Assembly: GCA_934725855.1 (NCBI GenBank)
Contig: CAKVCL010000030.1
Location: 1-39,971, forward strand
Source: an uncultured Cellulosilyticum sp.
GTDB taxonomy: Bacteria; Bacillota; Clostridia; Lachnospirales; Cellulosilyticaceae
Direction: 5' to 3'
DNA length: 39,971 nt
In this document: one piece after another, positions 17,873 to 26,105 of the stretch
How positions within the stretch are numbered: the stretch's first letter is position 1
Layout: each line of letters starts with the position of its first letter
The notes under the pieces: model-generated
Database searches by the model: none
The model's input: the letters and a program-made list of their open reading frames with translations, nothing else
What the model was told of the DNA's origin: nothing
Made by a program: the position numbers and the translations under genes

Positions 17873-19573
17873 ATGAAACCAGGTGTTGTTGCACCAAAAG
17901 ATCCTGTTAAAAAATTAAAAGGATTTTATATTATGTTTGATGCCATTATTGAAGCAAGTGAAAGACCAGTAGGTAAGCCAACTCAAGATATTTATTTAAA
18001 TGGCAGGCTCTTAGATGCGGCTTCTAGAGTAGGTGGGATTGAAGATAAAAATATTTTAAAACTCTTAGAAACAGCTGAAGGCTTTAGGAAATTGGTTAAA
18101 CGTGTTGGGGTAACTGTAACTACAGAAGAAACCGATAAAGTAGGTTTTGTGCTTCGCTTTAATGGCAAAAGAGAATTCGGCGGAGAAGGGACTACCCTTA
18201 GTATGAATTGTCCTTGTGATGGGGCTGAATATGTGATGGATTTAACAGAATGTACTTTTATGGAACATGACGATATTGTAGGCATGGTGGCTTTTGAGTT
18301 TGATCAGCCAGGAATGATGGCTAAAGCCAGTGTAAAGTGTTATGTAGATGAAGCTTATGATATTCCAGAAGTGCAAGTGGATGAACCGGTTGATTTTAAG
18401 TCACAAGCCTATAAGGAGATGATTGCACGTTCGCTAATGAGTGTGGGCAATAACTCAAGATTAAAGAAAGTCATTGAAAAAGCGAAAAAGGGTGAAGACG
18501 TTACCGTTGCTTACATAGGAGGGTCTATTACACAAGGGGCAGGGGCTAAACCTATTCATACAGAATGTTATGCGGCTCAATCTTATAGAGGATTTATGAA
18601 AGCTTTTGGTCAGAATGATCCAGAAAAAATTCATTTTGTTAAAGCGGGAACAGGGGGCACCTCTTCTGAATTTGGAATGATTCGCTATGAGACGGATGTA
18701 CTAAAGGATGGCAAAGTACAACCTGATTTAGTGGTCATTGAGTTTGCGGTAAATGATGAGGGGGATGAAACAAAAGGCATCTGCTATGAAAGCTTAATTG
18801 CAAAATGTTTACAAGCAGAAAATAAGCCAGCGGTTGTGTTACTTTTTAGTGTTTTTGCAGATGATTCTAACCTTCAAGAAAGACTTGCACCAATAGGGAA
18901 GCACTATGATTTGCCAATGGTGAGTGTATTAGATGCCGTTGTGCCTCAATTCAAACTGCCAAGAGGTGAAGGGGGTGTCATCACTAAAAGACAATATTTC
19001 TATGATATTTTCCATCCAACGAATGATGGACACCATGTTATGAGTGACTGCTTACTTTACTTATATCATAAGGTGGATGAGGCATCCTATGACGCAGAGT
19101 ATGAAATGCCAAAAGCACCTTATAAAGCAGCTACTTTTGCACACGTGATGCGTCTTGATAAAAGTCATCGTATGAAAGAAGTAACGATTAGTGAGGGGGG
19201 TTTTATTAAAACCGATACAGAGCTTCAATGCGTGGAAATGGATGATCATCCTTATATGACCCCACAATTTCCATATAACTGGCAGCATACGGCAAAATCA
19301 AGTGACGAGCCCTTTAAAATGAACATTAAATGTAAAGATTTATTACTCGTTTATAAGGATTCAGGGTCACAGGAGGCTGGTAAAGCATTAGTCTATGTAG
19401 ATGCTAAGCTTTCAAGAGAAGTGGAACCTTATATTATCGGGTGGACACATTGTAATGCAATTATCATTCATTTAGGTGAAAAAGTAGAGCATCATGAGAT
19501 AGAAATTAAAATGGCAGAAGGTCACGAAGATAAAAGTTTTACCATTTTAGGTTTTGGCTATACCCTTCAATAG
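17873..19573 (+). CDS. SGNH/GDSL hydrolase (probable carbohydrate esterase)
   Basis: The 566-residue protein starts at ATG 17873, six bases after GAGGGGA. Residues about 1-170 form a beta-rich N-terminal domain. The catalytic SGNH domain follows, with GGSIT (nucleophile S218), GTGGTSSEF (block II/III glycine), FAVNDEGDE (the Asn block) and DIFHPTNDGHH (D378 and H381). A further beta-sandwich region (about residues 410-566) closes the protein. There is no signal peptide. Placement directly behind a cytosolic GH2 suggests it removes acetyl (or other acyl) groups from the same oligosaccharide, as family members in xylan and mannan gene clusters do. Substrate is inference. The next transcription unit has its own promoter and leader hairpin. 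Confidence 0.85.
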   Translation: MKPGVVAPKDPVKKLKGFYIMFDAIIEASERPVGKPTQDIYLNGRLLDAASRVGGIEDKNILKLLETAEGFRKLVKRVGVTVTTEETDKVGFVLRFNGKREFGGEGTTLSMNCPCDGAEYVMDLTECTFMEHDDIVGMVAFEFDQPGMMAKASVKCYVDEAYDIPEVQVDEPVDFKSQAYKEMIARSLMSVGNNSRLKKVIEKAKKGEDVTVAYIGGSITQGAGAKPIHTECYAAQSYRGFMKAFGQNDPEKIHFVKAGTGGTSSEFGMIRYETDVLKDGKVQPDLVVIEFAVNDEGDETKGICYESLIAKCLQAENKPAVVLLFSVFADDSNLQERLAPIGKHYDLPMVSVLDAVVPQFKLPRGEGGVITKRQYFYDIFHPTNDGHHVMSDCLLYLYHKVDEASYDAEYEMPKAPYKAATFAHVMRLDKSHRMKEVTISEGGFIKTDTELQCVEMDDHPYMTPQFPYNWQHTAKSSDEPFKMNIKCKDLLLVYKDSGSQEAGKALVYVDAKLSREVEPYIIGWTHCNAIIIHLGEKVEHHEIEIKMAEGHEDKSFTILGFGYTLQ

Positions 19574-19635
19574 ACCTATGATACCAGTAAGGCTTAGAGG
19601 CAAATGGAAGGATAAAGGAAAAATATACAACATAT

Positions 19636-19663
19636 TTGATTATTCTAAATAATATGTTATAAT
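19636..19663 (+). promoter_or_regulatory. Promoter of the chemoreceptor transcript
   Basis: TTGATT (19636-19641), 16 bases and TATAAT (19658-19663) predict a start near 19670. This places the strong hairpin at 19691-19737 inside the leader of the chemoreceptor mRNA rather than only at the end of the upstream operon. Confidence 0.55.
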
Positions 19664-19682
19664 TCTAACATAGTTAATCGTT

Positions 19683-19739
19683 TTAAAGACAAAGGCGTCT
19701 TTAATAGGCTCGATGAGAGCATATTAAAGGCGTCTTTTT
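19683..19739 (+). promoter_or_regulatory. Leader hairpin pair: terminator-like stem with a competing hairpin
   Basis: Arm 19691-19706 (AAAGGCGTCTTTAATA) and arm 19722-19737 (TATTAAAGGCGTCTTT) pair along all 16 positions as RNA. The self-complementary GGCGUC core uses two G-U pairs. An inner GCTC/GAGC helix (19708-19711 with 19717-19720) caps the stem, and T-runs follow. Just upstream, TTAAAGAC (19683-19690) can instead pair with GTCTTTAA (19697-19704), which takes away part of the terminator arm. It is either the terminator of the GH2-SGNH operon or a small attenuator for the chemoreceptor. Confidence 0.6.
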
Positions 19740-19766
19740 GTTTATAAAAATAGGAGTGGAGTGTGT

Positions 19767-21905
19767 ATGATGAGGAGATATCAGAGAAAAAATAAAAGTT
19801 TAAAAGAGCATTCTGAAAAAGTCTTTGAAGGGATTGCGTTAGGCAGACAAAGGGCGTTAGAGGAATGGTTTGAAGATAAGTGGTTTCAGCTTGAAATCAT
19901 AAAAAACCATATTGTGACTAGAGATTATGACGAAAATCAAATGAGTGAATTGTTAACCGAATCACTTAAAAGCGATAAAGAAATGATTGAACTTTTTATT
20001 TTAAGTCAGGAGGGAGAAGTGATCGCTTCTTCTTTTGAGGGACATTTGCATAGGCAGTTAAGCGATTTGCCAAACTTAAAATTTGCTAAAGAAGGCAAGA
20101 GATATATGTATGGGCCTTATTGTGATGAAAAGACACTAGATATACCCGTCGACCGTGTTTTCAAAGATGAGGTGACGCTTTTATTTTCAGAACCTTATAG
20201 GATAAATGAGGGAGAAACTCATTTACTATGTGCAAGAGTATTAAATGATGATTTATCTAATGTCATTCAAGAAGAGGATGTTCATATTTATAAAGAATCA
20301 GGTGATAATTATTTATTTATGATTCATAATAATCGAGGTATTGCTCCAGGGACAGCTTTGTCTAGAAGTCGATTTGAAGATCAGACCTTTACTTTAGGTG
20401 AAAATTTAAAGCAAGGCATTCATACGGCGTTTGGTGAAACCATTCAAATAAAGAAACATACTGAATTTGAAATCATTTTTAATGATCCTGAAACAAAAAC
20501 TTTACATCAAGGTATTACAAAAACGATTAAAAATGGGAGTAACTGTGATTGCTTACCGGGATATCCGGATTATCGTCATATATTAGTTGGGGGAAAAGGC
20601 ATTACGATTAAGCCACCTTATTCAGATGAAACATGGGGAATGATGTGTGAAGGGGATATATCGGAAATATATGATTATGAGAGTATTGATGTAAAAGTAT
20701 CTTGGCGGATTGCTAGTGTGACAACGGGGTTTATGTTATTAAATGCTTTGTTATGTTTATTTTTTAAAGGCTACGGATTAATTGCGAGTTTATTTTTTGG
20801 TATGGCTACTTTTTATGTTTCTTATAAGACCGTTCATCATTATATTACCCATACCATTAATAGTACAGTGGACATTCTCTATGACATCGCTGAAGGACAA
20901 GGGGAACTTACTAAACGAGTGAATCATTTAGCTAAAAATGAAGTAGGAGAACTAGGAAAATGGTTTAATAAATTTGTAAGTAATCAAATGCATATGGTTA
21001 AGCGTATTGCCAAGGCAACACATATTACTAAAAAATCCGTTAATAAAATCGCTAAAAGTACAAAACGTATTGAAGCTATTGTAGAGGTTGTTTCAGAAAA
21101 TGCTATGAAGCAAAATGATTTATTAAAATATACACAAGATGAATTGATGAATATTTCACAAAACTTCCAGAAAAATGACGCTTTAGTAGAAAAGATTACA
21201 GAGAAAATAGAAGTAACGAGTGAAGCAACTAATATGGCTCAAGATGCAGGAAAATCCGCACTGCATTCAATGAAAGAATTAGAAGAGGCAACGATTAATG
21301 CGGTAAATTATATGGAAAAATTAGCATATCAATCTAAAGTTATTACAGATATCGTAAGCACTATTCAAAATATTAGCAAGCAAACGAGTTTACTAGCACT
21401 TAATGCGTCTATAGAAGCAGCAAGAGCTGGTGATGCTGGAAAAGGTTTTGGCGTTGTGGCAGAAGAGATTAAGAGCCTAGCAAGCGAGACTGGTGAATCA
21501 ACTCTAAAAATTGAAAAACTTATAACGGATATTCAAGATTTAGTCAATCAGACCAATGACAATATGACCGTTATTAGTGATAAAGTAGAAATTTCCGCGA
21601 AAAGTACCCAAAAGTGCATGGAGAGTTTATCAAAATTTGAAGAGGTGTCAAGTATATTACCAGAAATTATGGAGGGCATGAAAAAACAAAATAAGATAAT
21701 TAAAAAAGCAGATGCTAAAATGAATCAGATGGCAAATGATGAAGCGCATCATCAGATTATTGAGCAAAATGATAGTCTAAAACTTTTAGAAATGACCAGT
21801 CAATTAAAGAATCATCTTGGGCGATTAAATGAAGTAGTAAAAGGGGTAGAGTATTCTGCAGATGGACTTGAAAATATTGTCAATGCTTTTAAAACAGGAG
21901 AATAA
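19767..21905 (+). CDS. Methyl-accepting chemotaxis protein with a predicted cytosolic sensor domain
   Basis: The 712-residue chemoreceptor starts at ATG 19767, ten bases after GGAG; the next codon pair is also ATG. Residues 1-310 contain no hydrophobic segment yet resemble a Cache-type sensor ([17 protein letters not shown] and [14 protein letters not shown]). Two membrane helices follow close together (about 314-331 and 334-352), then HAMP ([25 protein letters not shown]) and the signalling coiled coil with the hairpin tip [28 protein letters not shown]. With no helix before the sensor, the topology resembles E. coli Aer: sensor inside, membrane hairpin, signalling domain inside. If a helix was missed or the true N-terminus lies upstream, the sensor would be outside. 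The ligand is unknown. Confidence 0.9.
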   Translation: MMRRYQRKNKSLKEHSEKVFEGIALGRQRALEEWFEDKWFQLEIIKNHIVTRDYDENQMSELLTESLKSDKEMIELFILSQEGEVIASSFEGHLHRQLSDLPNLKFAKEGKRYMYGPYCDEKTLDIPVDRVFKDEVTLLFSEPYRINEGETHLLCARVLNDDLSNVIQEEDVHIYKESGDNYLFMIHNNRGIAPGTALSRSRFEDQTFTLGENLKQGIHTAFGETIQIKKHTEFEIIFNDPETKTLHQGITKTIKNGSNCDCLPGYPDYRHILVGGKGITIKPPYSDETWGMMCEGDISEIYDYESIDVKVSWRIASVTTGFMLLNALLCLFFKGYGLIASLFFGMATFYVSYKTVHHYITHTINSTVDILYDIAEGQGELTKRVNHLAKNEVGELGKWFNKFVSNQMHMVKRIAKATHITKKSVNKIAKSTKRIEAIVEVVSENAMKQNDLLKYTQDELMNISQNFQKNDALVEKITEKIEVTSEATNMAQDAGKSALHSMKELEEATINAVNYMEKLAYQSKVITDIVSTIQNISKQTSLLALNASIEAARAGDAGKGFGVVAEEIKSLASETGESTLKIEKLITDIQDLVNQTNDNMTVISDKVEISAKSTQKCMESLSKFEEVSSILPEIMEGMKKQNKIIKKADAKMNQMANDEAHHQIIEQNDSLKLLEMTSQLKNHLGRLNEVVKGVEYSADGLENIVNAFKTGE

Positions 21906-22027
21906 GTGCATTATATACTAAAAGGCTATGAAAAAAATAAAAAGTATGGTAAAATAGCACTAAAGAAGACTAAGTTATAAAGTCTATATTATTAAGAAGC
22001 ATCACGCTTTAGAGGGGGGCGATTGGC

Positions 22028-22537
22028 ATGGGAAGTTTCTTAATTAATAATTTTCCATATCTTATCATAGCAGTCTTTATTATTTTATTGGTTTGTCTAG
22101 GACGAGATGTGAAATCTGAAATGACAGATAATGGTGAAAGAGAGTGGCATTTGAAAAAAAGACCATTATTTAAAAGTTTTATTCAGATGATTTATGATGA
22201 GTTAAAGAAAGAGCATATGGAAGTTTCAAAAGATTTTATTACGGAAGTGATTGCTTTTTGTATTTTAGGGGGGGTTAATCCACAGAAAATCCGCTTTAAA
22301 GAAGGAAAGTTTACTGAATTTTGGACGTGGGAAAAGGAGCATAGAGGGGTTGTAAGAGAGACTAGGCTTGAAGACCCAGAAAAAGTCGTTAATCGCATTT
22401 TAACTTTGGCACATGAGATTAGTCAAGAATACGATTACAATATCAGAAGAGAGTATTCAGCTTTTATTCGACTTAAATATATGAAGCATGTACCAGATAT
22501 TTGGTGGTTTGCTGATATCTTTGAAAAGTATGAATGA
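22028..22537 (+). CDS. Small membrane-anchored protein of unknown function
   Basis: The 169-residue protein is unrecognised. Residues 8-25 (NFPYLIIAVFIILLVCLG) form one transmembrane helix, followed by a cytosolic domain rich in charged and aromatic residues (DVKSEMTDNGEREWH, FWTWEKEHRG, VPDIWWFADIFEKY). A GAGGGGGGCG ribosome site precedes ATG 22028. It lies 122 bases behind the chemoreceptor and may be co-transcribed, but a -10-like TAAAAT near 21950 could give its own promoter. A strong bidirectional terminator follows. Confidence 0.75.
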   Translation: MGSFLINNFPYLIIAVFIILLVCLGRDVKSEMTDNGEREWHLKKRPLFKSFIQMIYDELKKEHMEVSKDFITEVIAFCILGGVNPQKIRFKEGKFTEFWTWEKEHRGVVRETRLEDPEKVVNRILTLAHEISQEYDYNIRREYSAFIRLKYMKHVPDIWWFADIFEKYE

Positions 22538-22566
22538 TATTTGACTATATGGAGAAGGTAGAAAAC

Positions 22567-22615
22567 AAAGAATAGGGCGTAAAGCAGTTAAAAAGTGCTT
22601 TACGCCCTATTCTTT
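22567..22615. terminator. Bidirectional terminator with a 20-bp perfect stem
   Basis: Arms 22567-22586 and 22596-22615 are perfectly complementary around a 9-nt loop, with A-run and T-run flanks. It serves the small membrane protein (+) and the amylase (-). Confidence 0.9.
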
Positions 22616-22650
22616 TGAAATGGAAAAAACAGATAAAGAATAAATAGGGG

Positions 22651-24348
22651 CTAACGTTTATAAATGACTGTACTATAGCCCGGGAGGGTGAAGGAATTTT
22701 CTTCCGTTTCATTAGGATAACTATGATAGAGGCAAGTCGCATCTTTAATAAGGTCCGAATCAAGTGAGAGCTCCTTAGAAGTAAGATTATGAAAAATCAC
22801 TAGGTCTTCATTATCTGTGTAACGTCTATAGCCTAATATAGATGGATTTTGTGTAGCAATCGCTTCATATTGACCCATAGAAAGTGCTTCGTGTGTTTTT
22901 CTCAGCTCAATAAGCGTTTTATAAAGATTATAAATGGAATCGTTTTCGTTTTTCTGAGCAGCTAATGAAGGCACATCTTCATTGATCGTATGATAATCTT
23001 GTCCGCCTTCAGCTATAGACCAATTGCAGTTTGGCGCATTCGTATAGTCGTCTGTCCATTTGAAATCTAGTCTGATAAGCTCATCGGGTTTATTACCCTT
23101 CATGCCTAATTCTTCTCCATAATAAATATAAGGATTTCCAGGTAAAGTGAGGTAGATATGAGGAAGTAAGCGCACTTTACCTGGGACAATTAAGTCACTC
23201 ATGATGCGATTTTGGTCATGGTTAGAAGCAAATACCCCATCTAAATAGTTAGTATCTACGGCGTCATAGCTTTCATATAAGGCTTGAAGGCTAGAGGCTA
23301 AATCTTCTCCATGACTACCCACAGATAAAGTGTTTTTAATGGCATACATTAAATCAGATTGAACGGTAAAGTTAAATTTTGTATCAAAGGGCTGTACATA
23401 GCTGGCAAGTGGCTCATCACCATCCCAAGCTTCACCGACTAAGTAAACGTTAGGATTAACCGCTTCACAAGCCCTTGCAAAATCATTCCACCATTCAAGA
23501 TTATGAGCTTCGTGTTGGTCTAGGTTTTCATATTCATATTCACCATAAATATGCACAGCAGCATCTAGACGAAAACCGTCCACGCCTAACTTTAACCACT
23601 TACTAGCTGCTTCTTTGATGGCTTGGCGTACATTAGGATTTTCATAATTTAAATCGGGCATAGAGTCACTAAATACCCCATAGTAGTATTTGGAATCTGA
23701 AAGAGGATGCCATACAGGAGTATTCCATGGAGAATGGGCCGTTTTAATAGAGTCATCAGAAGCCTCTTTAAAGTGATAAAAATCTTGGTAATCTCCCTCA
23801 TTTATAGCACTTTGAAACCAAGGATGCTCCTTACTGGTGTGATTGACCACAAAATCCATGATGACTTTGATATCTCTTTTGTGAGCTTCATCTAGAAGCT
23901 TTTTAAAATCTTCTTCTGTGCCATAGTCACTATTCAGACTTTCATAATCGGTTACATCATAACCATGATAGGAAGGACTGGCGTTAATGGGCATAAGCCA
24001 AAGGCCGTCAATACCTAGTTCCTTTAGATAATCTAGTTTACTGGTTAGTCCATTAAAATCGCCAATGCCATCTCCATCAGAATCCGCAAAGGCACGGACG
24101 AAAACTTCATAATAAACGCCTTGTTTTTCGGCTATCCCATTTTTTTGACGGAGTGGGTAAGTAGGAGACGTCTCAGTTGGTAACGTTTCCACTGAAGGCA
24201 AAATTTCTTCTGGGGAAGAAGTAGAAACAGTTTCTGATGCAGGCGGCATAGGTGTATTTTGAGAGGATGGTGCCGACGCTTGGCAAGCGGTTAATAAACT
24301 TAAAGACAAACTACAAGTAAGTACATAACTGAAGTGATTTCTTTTCAT
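22651..24348 (-). CDS. Lipoprotein alpha-amylase (GH13)
   Basis: The 565-residue protein starts at 24348 after AGGAGG. The N-terminus carries a lipoprotein signal peptide with lipobox LLTAC (cysteine near residue 22), then a Ser/Thr/Pro linker (about 25-65), so the enzyme sits on the outer face of the membrane. The GH13 barrel begins with YEVFVRAFADSDGDGIGDF and shows DFVVNH (region I), GFRLDAAVH (nucleophile D262), VGEAWD (acid/base E306) and NHDQNR (D378). The C-terminal beta domain closes with a short strand. It hydrolyses alpha-1,4-glucans, producing maltooligosaccharides for uptake; exact mode is not readable. The operator-like repeat over its promoter suggests its own regulator. Confidence 0.93.
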   Translation of the reverse strand: MKRNHFSYVLTCSLSLSLLTACQASAPSSQNTPMPPASETVSTSSPEEILPSVETLPTETSPTYPLRQKNGIAEKQGVYYEVFVRAFADSDGDGIGDFNGLTSKLDYLKELGIDGLWLMPINASPSYHGYDVTDYESLNSDYGTEEDFKKLLDEAHKRDIKVIMDFVVNHTSKEHPWFQSAINEGDYQDFYHFKEASDDSIKTAHSPWNTPVWHPLSDSKYYYGVFSDSMPDLNYENPNVRQAIKEAASKWLKLGVDGFRLDAAVHIYGEYEYENLDQHEAHNLEWWNDFARACEAVNPNVYLVGEAWDGDEPLASYVQPFDTKFNFTVQSDLMYAIKNTLSVGSHGEDLASSLQALYESYDAVDTNYLDGVFASNHDQNRIMSDLIVPGKVRLLPHIYLTLPGNPYIYYGEELGMKGNKPDELIRLDFKWTDDYTNAPNCNWSIAEGGQDYHTINEDVPSLAAQKNENDSIYNLYKTLIELRKTHEALSMGQYEAIATQNPSILGYRRYTDNEDLVIFHNLTSKELSLDSDLIKDATCLYHSYPNETEENSFTLPGYSTVIYKR

Positions 24349-24395
24349 AAAAACCTCCTAATACATTACAATGATGAATTGTTTAGAATTTTCGT

Positions 24396-24424
24396 ATTAT
24401 ACCATATACACACTATAAAGTAAA
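24396..24424 (-). promoter_or_regulatory. Promoter of the amylase gene
   Basis: On the minus strand TTTACT (24419-24424) and TATAAT (24396-24401) are separated by 17 bases. It is divergent from the promoter of the ATPase-LexA fusion. Confidence 0.65.
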
Positions 24425-24431
24425 TGTGTGT
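24408..24431. promoter_or_regulatory. Inverted repeat ACACAC-N12-GTGTGT over the amylase promoter
   Basis: The half-sites 24408-24413 and 24426-24431 flank the -35 hexamer of the amylase promoter. The position fits a repressor operator, but the arms are simple-sequence and only six bases long. Confidence 0.35.
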
Positions 24432-24462
24432 GGCGCATTTTGGAAAATCTCAGTAGCGTATC

Positions 24463-24491
24463 TTGAAAAGAAAAGTTGGAATTCGTATAAT
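24463..24491 (+). promoter_or_regulatory. Promoter of the ATPase-LexA fusion gene
   Basis: TTGAAA (24463-24468), 17 bases and TATAAT (24486-24491) predict a start near 24498. This fixes the start codon at 24528 and excludes the longer upstream in-frame reading. No GAAC-N4-GTTC LexA box overlaps it. Confidence 0.75.
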
Positions 24492-24527
24492 AAAAGGACA
24501 CAGAATAATTGCGTAAAGGGCGGAAAA

Positions 24528-26042
24528 ATGTTGATGAATAAAACAAGGGAAAAATTTGTACGACAAAAATTAGTAGGTACCTACGTTTGGACTGGAAACT
24601 TACATAGTGGTAAAACATCTACAGCCATTGCACGTATGATTTATTTACTAGAGCATGCCTGCCATTTAGGTGAACAAGTACTCTATGTCTGTCAAAATGA
24701 AGCAGAAAAACGCCATGTGAGTAGCGCCTTTCATCAGGCGTATCCATTTAGCAATGTAAGCTTATTCGAAGAAGAAAATCAAGGCCATGCAGTGATTAAG
24801 ACGATGGATGAACTCATAGAAGAGGCGGCAGATAAGGCAGATGTTCACTTAAATTTAGCCATTTGTGAAGAAATGCCCAAGGCGCTTATTTTAGAGATGT
24901 TACCCAAAGTAAGAAAGCAATATCCAAAGGTTAAATGGCTAAAAGCAAGTGAGATTGATTTTATACAACAAGAGCTAAAATGGATGAATGGTTGTGGCTA
25001 TATGGATTTTGAAGCTTATCAGAATGCCCAAAGAAAAGGGGCAGCCATTAAGCTTCCTAAAAAGGGAAGTGGACGTAAGGCGATGTGGTGCTTAAAAGAA
25101 GAAACCAATAAGCAGCTTAAAGCGCAAGGCTATATGACCAAGGACCAAGTGCAAGTGGATACTTGGACTTATTTAAAAGAAGATGGATTAAGAACACAGT
25201 ATAGACATATTATTGTAGATGATGCCCACAAGCTTACTAAAGTTCAACTCGAGTGCATCCGTTTATTAAAGACACCCGATGAAGGAGAAGTTTTATTTTT
25301 AATGGATAAAACGCAAAAAGATAATCCATTAGCTTGGCTTGGCATGGGAAATTCCTTTAAAACAATTGGGTATGATATGACAGGGCGAATCAAAAAACTC
25401 AGTGATAAGCGTAAAGTGGGAGGCAAGGCAAAAAAGATAAAACCTTCTAATGAGACACCACTTGAATGTTTGATTAAGGAAATGGAAGAAAAAACATGCC
25501 AAACAGAACTTACGGTTCAGGAGGAAGTAAAAAAGCAAGGAAAAACATTACCTTGGTATGTCGAAACGTATCAATATCTTAATAAAATCACGGGTGTAGA
25601 AACCGTTTTTCAAGTAGATAGTAGTGCAGGTGAAACGTATATTGATGAAATCAAACAAGATGAGGTAGAGGAGCTGCCTATTTATTCAGATATTGCTGCA
25701 GGGATGCCCATTGAATTAGTAGATGAGGTAAGTGGTAAGTTTATGCTCCCTAGTGAGTTATTGCATCATAAAAGAAACCGTTATATCCTTCATGTGCAAG
25801 GAGATAGTATGATAGGAGTAGGAATTGATGATGGCGATTACGTTGTGATTGAGGCAGGTAATGTCAATGATCATGAGATAGGCGCCGTTTATTATAATGG
25901 TACCACTACCTTAAAGCGTATTGTGCAGGAAAAGGAACGCATTCTATTGGTTAGTGAAAATCCTAAGTATAAACCAATTGTCATCGAAGAAGGTGACTTT
26001 AGGGCAATGGGTAAATTGATTGGGGTTATTAAGCCGATGTAA
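24528..26042 (+). CDS. UvrD-like P-loop ATPase fused to a LexA-type (S24) autoprotease
   Basis: The 504-residue protein starts at ATG 24528 downstream of the mapped promoter. The N-terminal half looks like domain 1A/1B of a UvrD/Rep-type helicase: Walker A GNLHSGKTS (K29), a motif I-distal strand EQVLYVCQN, Walker B IIVDDAH (D231, D232), and the segment GNSFKTIGYDMTGRIKKL. This last matches where UvrD-like proteins carry the GRSKIL...NYR segment, but the NYR arginine motif is degenerate (SDKRK). Helicase domain 2 is absent. The C-terminal ~120 residues are a complete S24 peptidase: cleavage-site motif SDIAAGMPIE (A391-G392), GDSMIGVGIDDGDYV (nucleophile S427), TTLKRIV (general-base K463) and SENPKYKPI. 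No helix-turn-helix is seen. Function is unknown; DNA-damage-triggered self-cleavage that uncouples the ATPase is a possibility, not a demonstrated role. Confidence 0.85.
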   Translation: MLMNKTREKFVRQKLVGTYVWTGNLHSGKTSTAIARMIYLLEHACHLGEQVLYVCQNEAEKRHVSSAFHQAYPFSNVSLFEEENQGHAVIKTMDELIEEAADKADVHLNLAICEEMPKALILEMLPKVRKQYPKVKWLKASEIDFIQQELKWMNGCGYMDFEAYQNAQRKGAAIKLPKKGSGRKAMWCLKEETNKQLKAQGYMTKDQVQVDTWTYLKEDGLRTQYRHIIVDDAHKLTKVQLECIRLLKTPDEGEVLFLMDKTQKDNPLAWLGMGNSFKTIGYDMTGRIKKLSDKRKVGGKAKKIKPSNETPLECLIKEMEEKTCQTELTVQEEVKKQGKTLPWYVETYQYLNKITGVETVFQVDSSAGETYIDEIKQDEVEELPIYSDIAAGMPIELVDEVSGKFMLPSELLHHKRNRYILHVQGDSMIGVGIDDGDYVVIEAGNVNDHEIGAVYYNGTTTLKRIVQEKERILLVSENPKYKPIVIEEGDFRAMGKLIGVIKPM

Positions 26043-26086
26043 AAAGAGGCTTCCTATGAGTTATCTTTAACTTATAGGAGGCCTTT
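26043..26086. terminator. Terminator between the ATPase-LexA gene and the phosphodiesterase gene
   Basis: An imperfect long hairpin, with TTCCTATGAGTT pairing to AACTTATAGGA and further AAAG/CTTT ends, sits directly after the stop codon between convergent genes. Confidence 0.65.
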
Positions 26087-26105
26087 AAGCACGAAAATGA
26101 GTGTA

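Noticed and set aside
19574..19766. Cyclic di-GMP riboswitch in front of the chemoreceptor
   Set aside because: The leader is only about 95 bases and lacks the conserved GEMM-I or GEMM-II aptamer sequence; only hairpins are present.
24349..24527. Classical LexA box controlling the ATPase-LexA gene
   Set aside because: No GAAC-N4-GTTC sequence occurs in the intergenic region.
24426..24527. Longer N-terminus of the ATPase-LexA protein
   Set aside because: The promoter at 24463-24491 lies within this extension, and the extra residues have no family resemblance.
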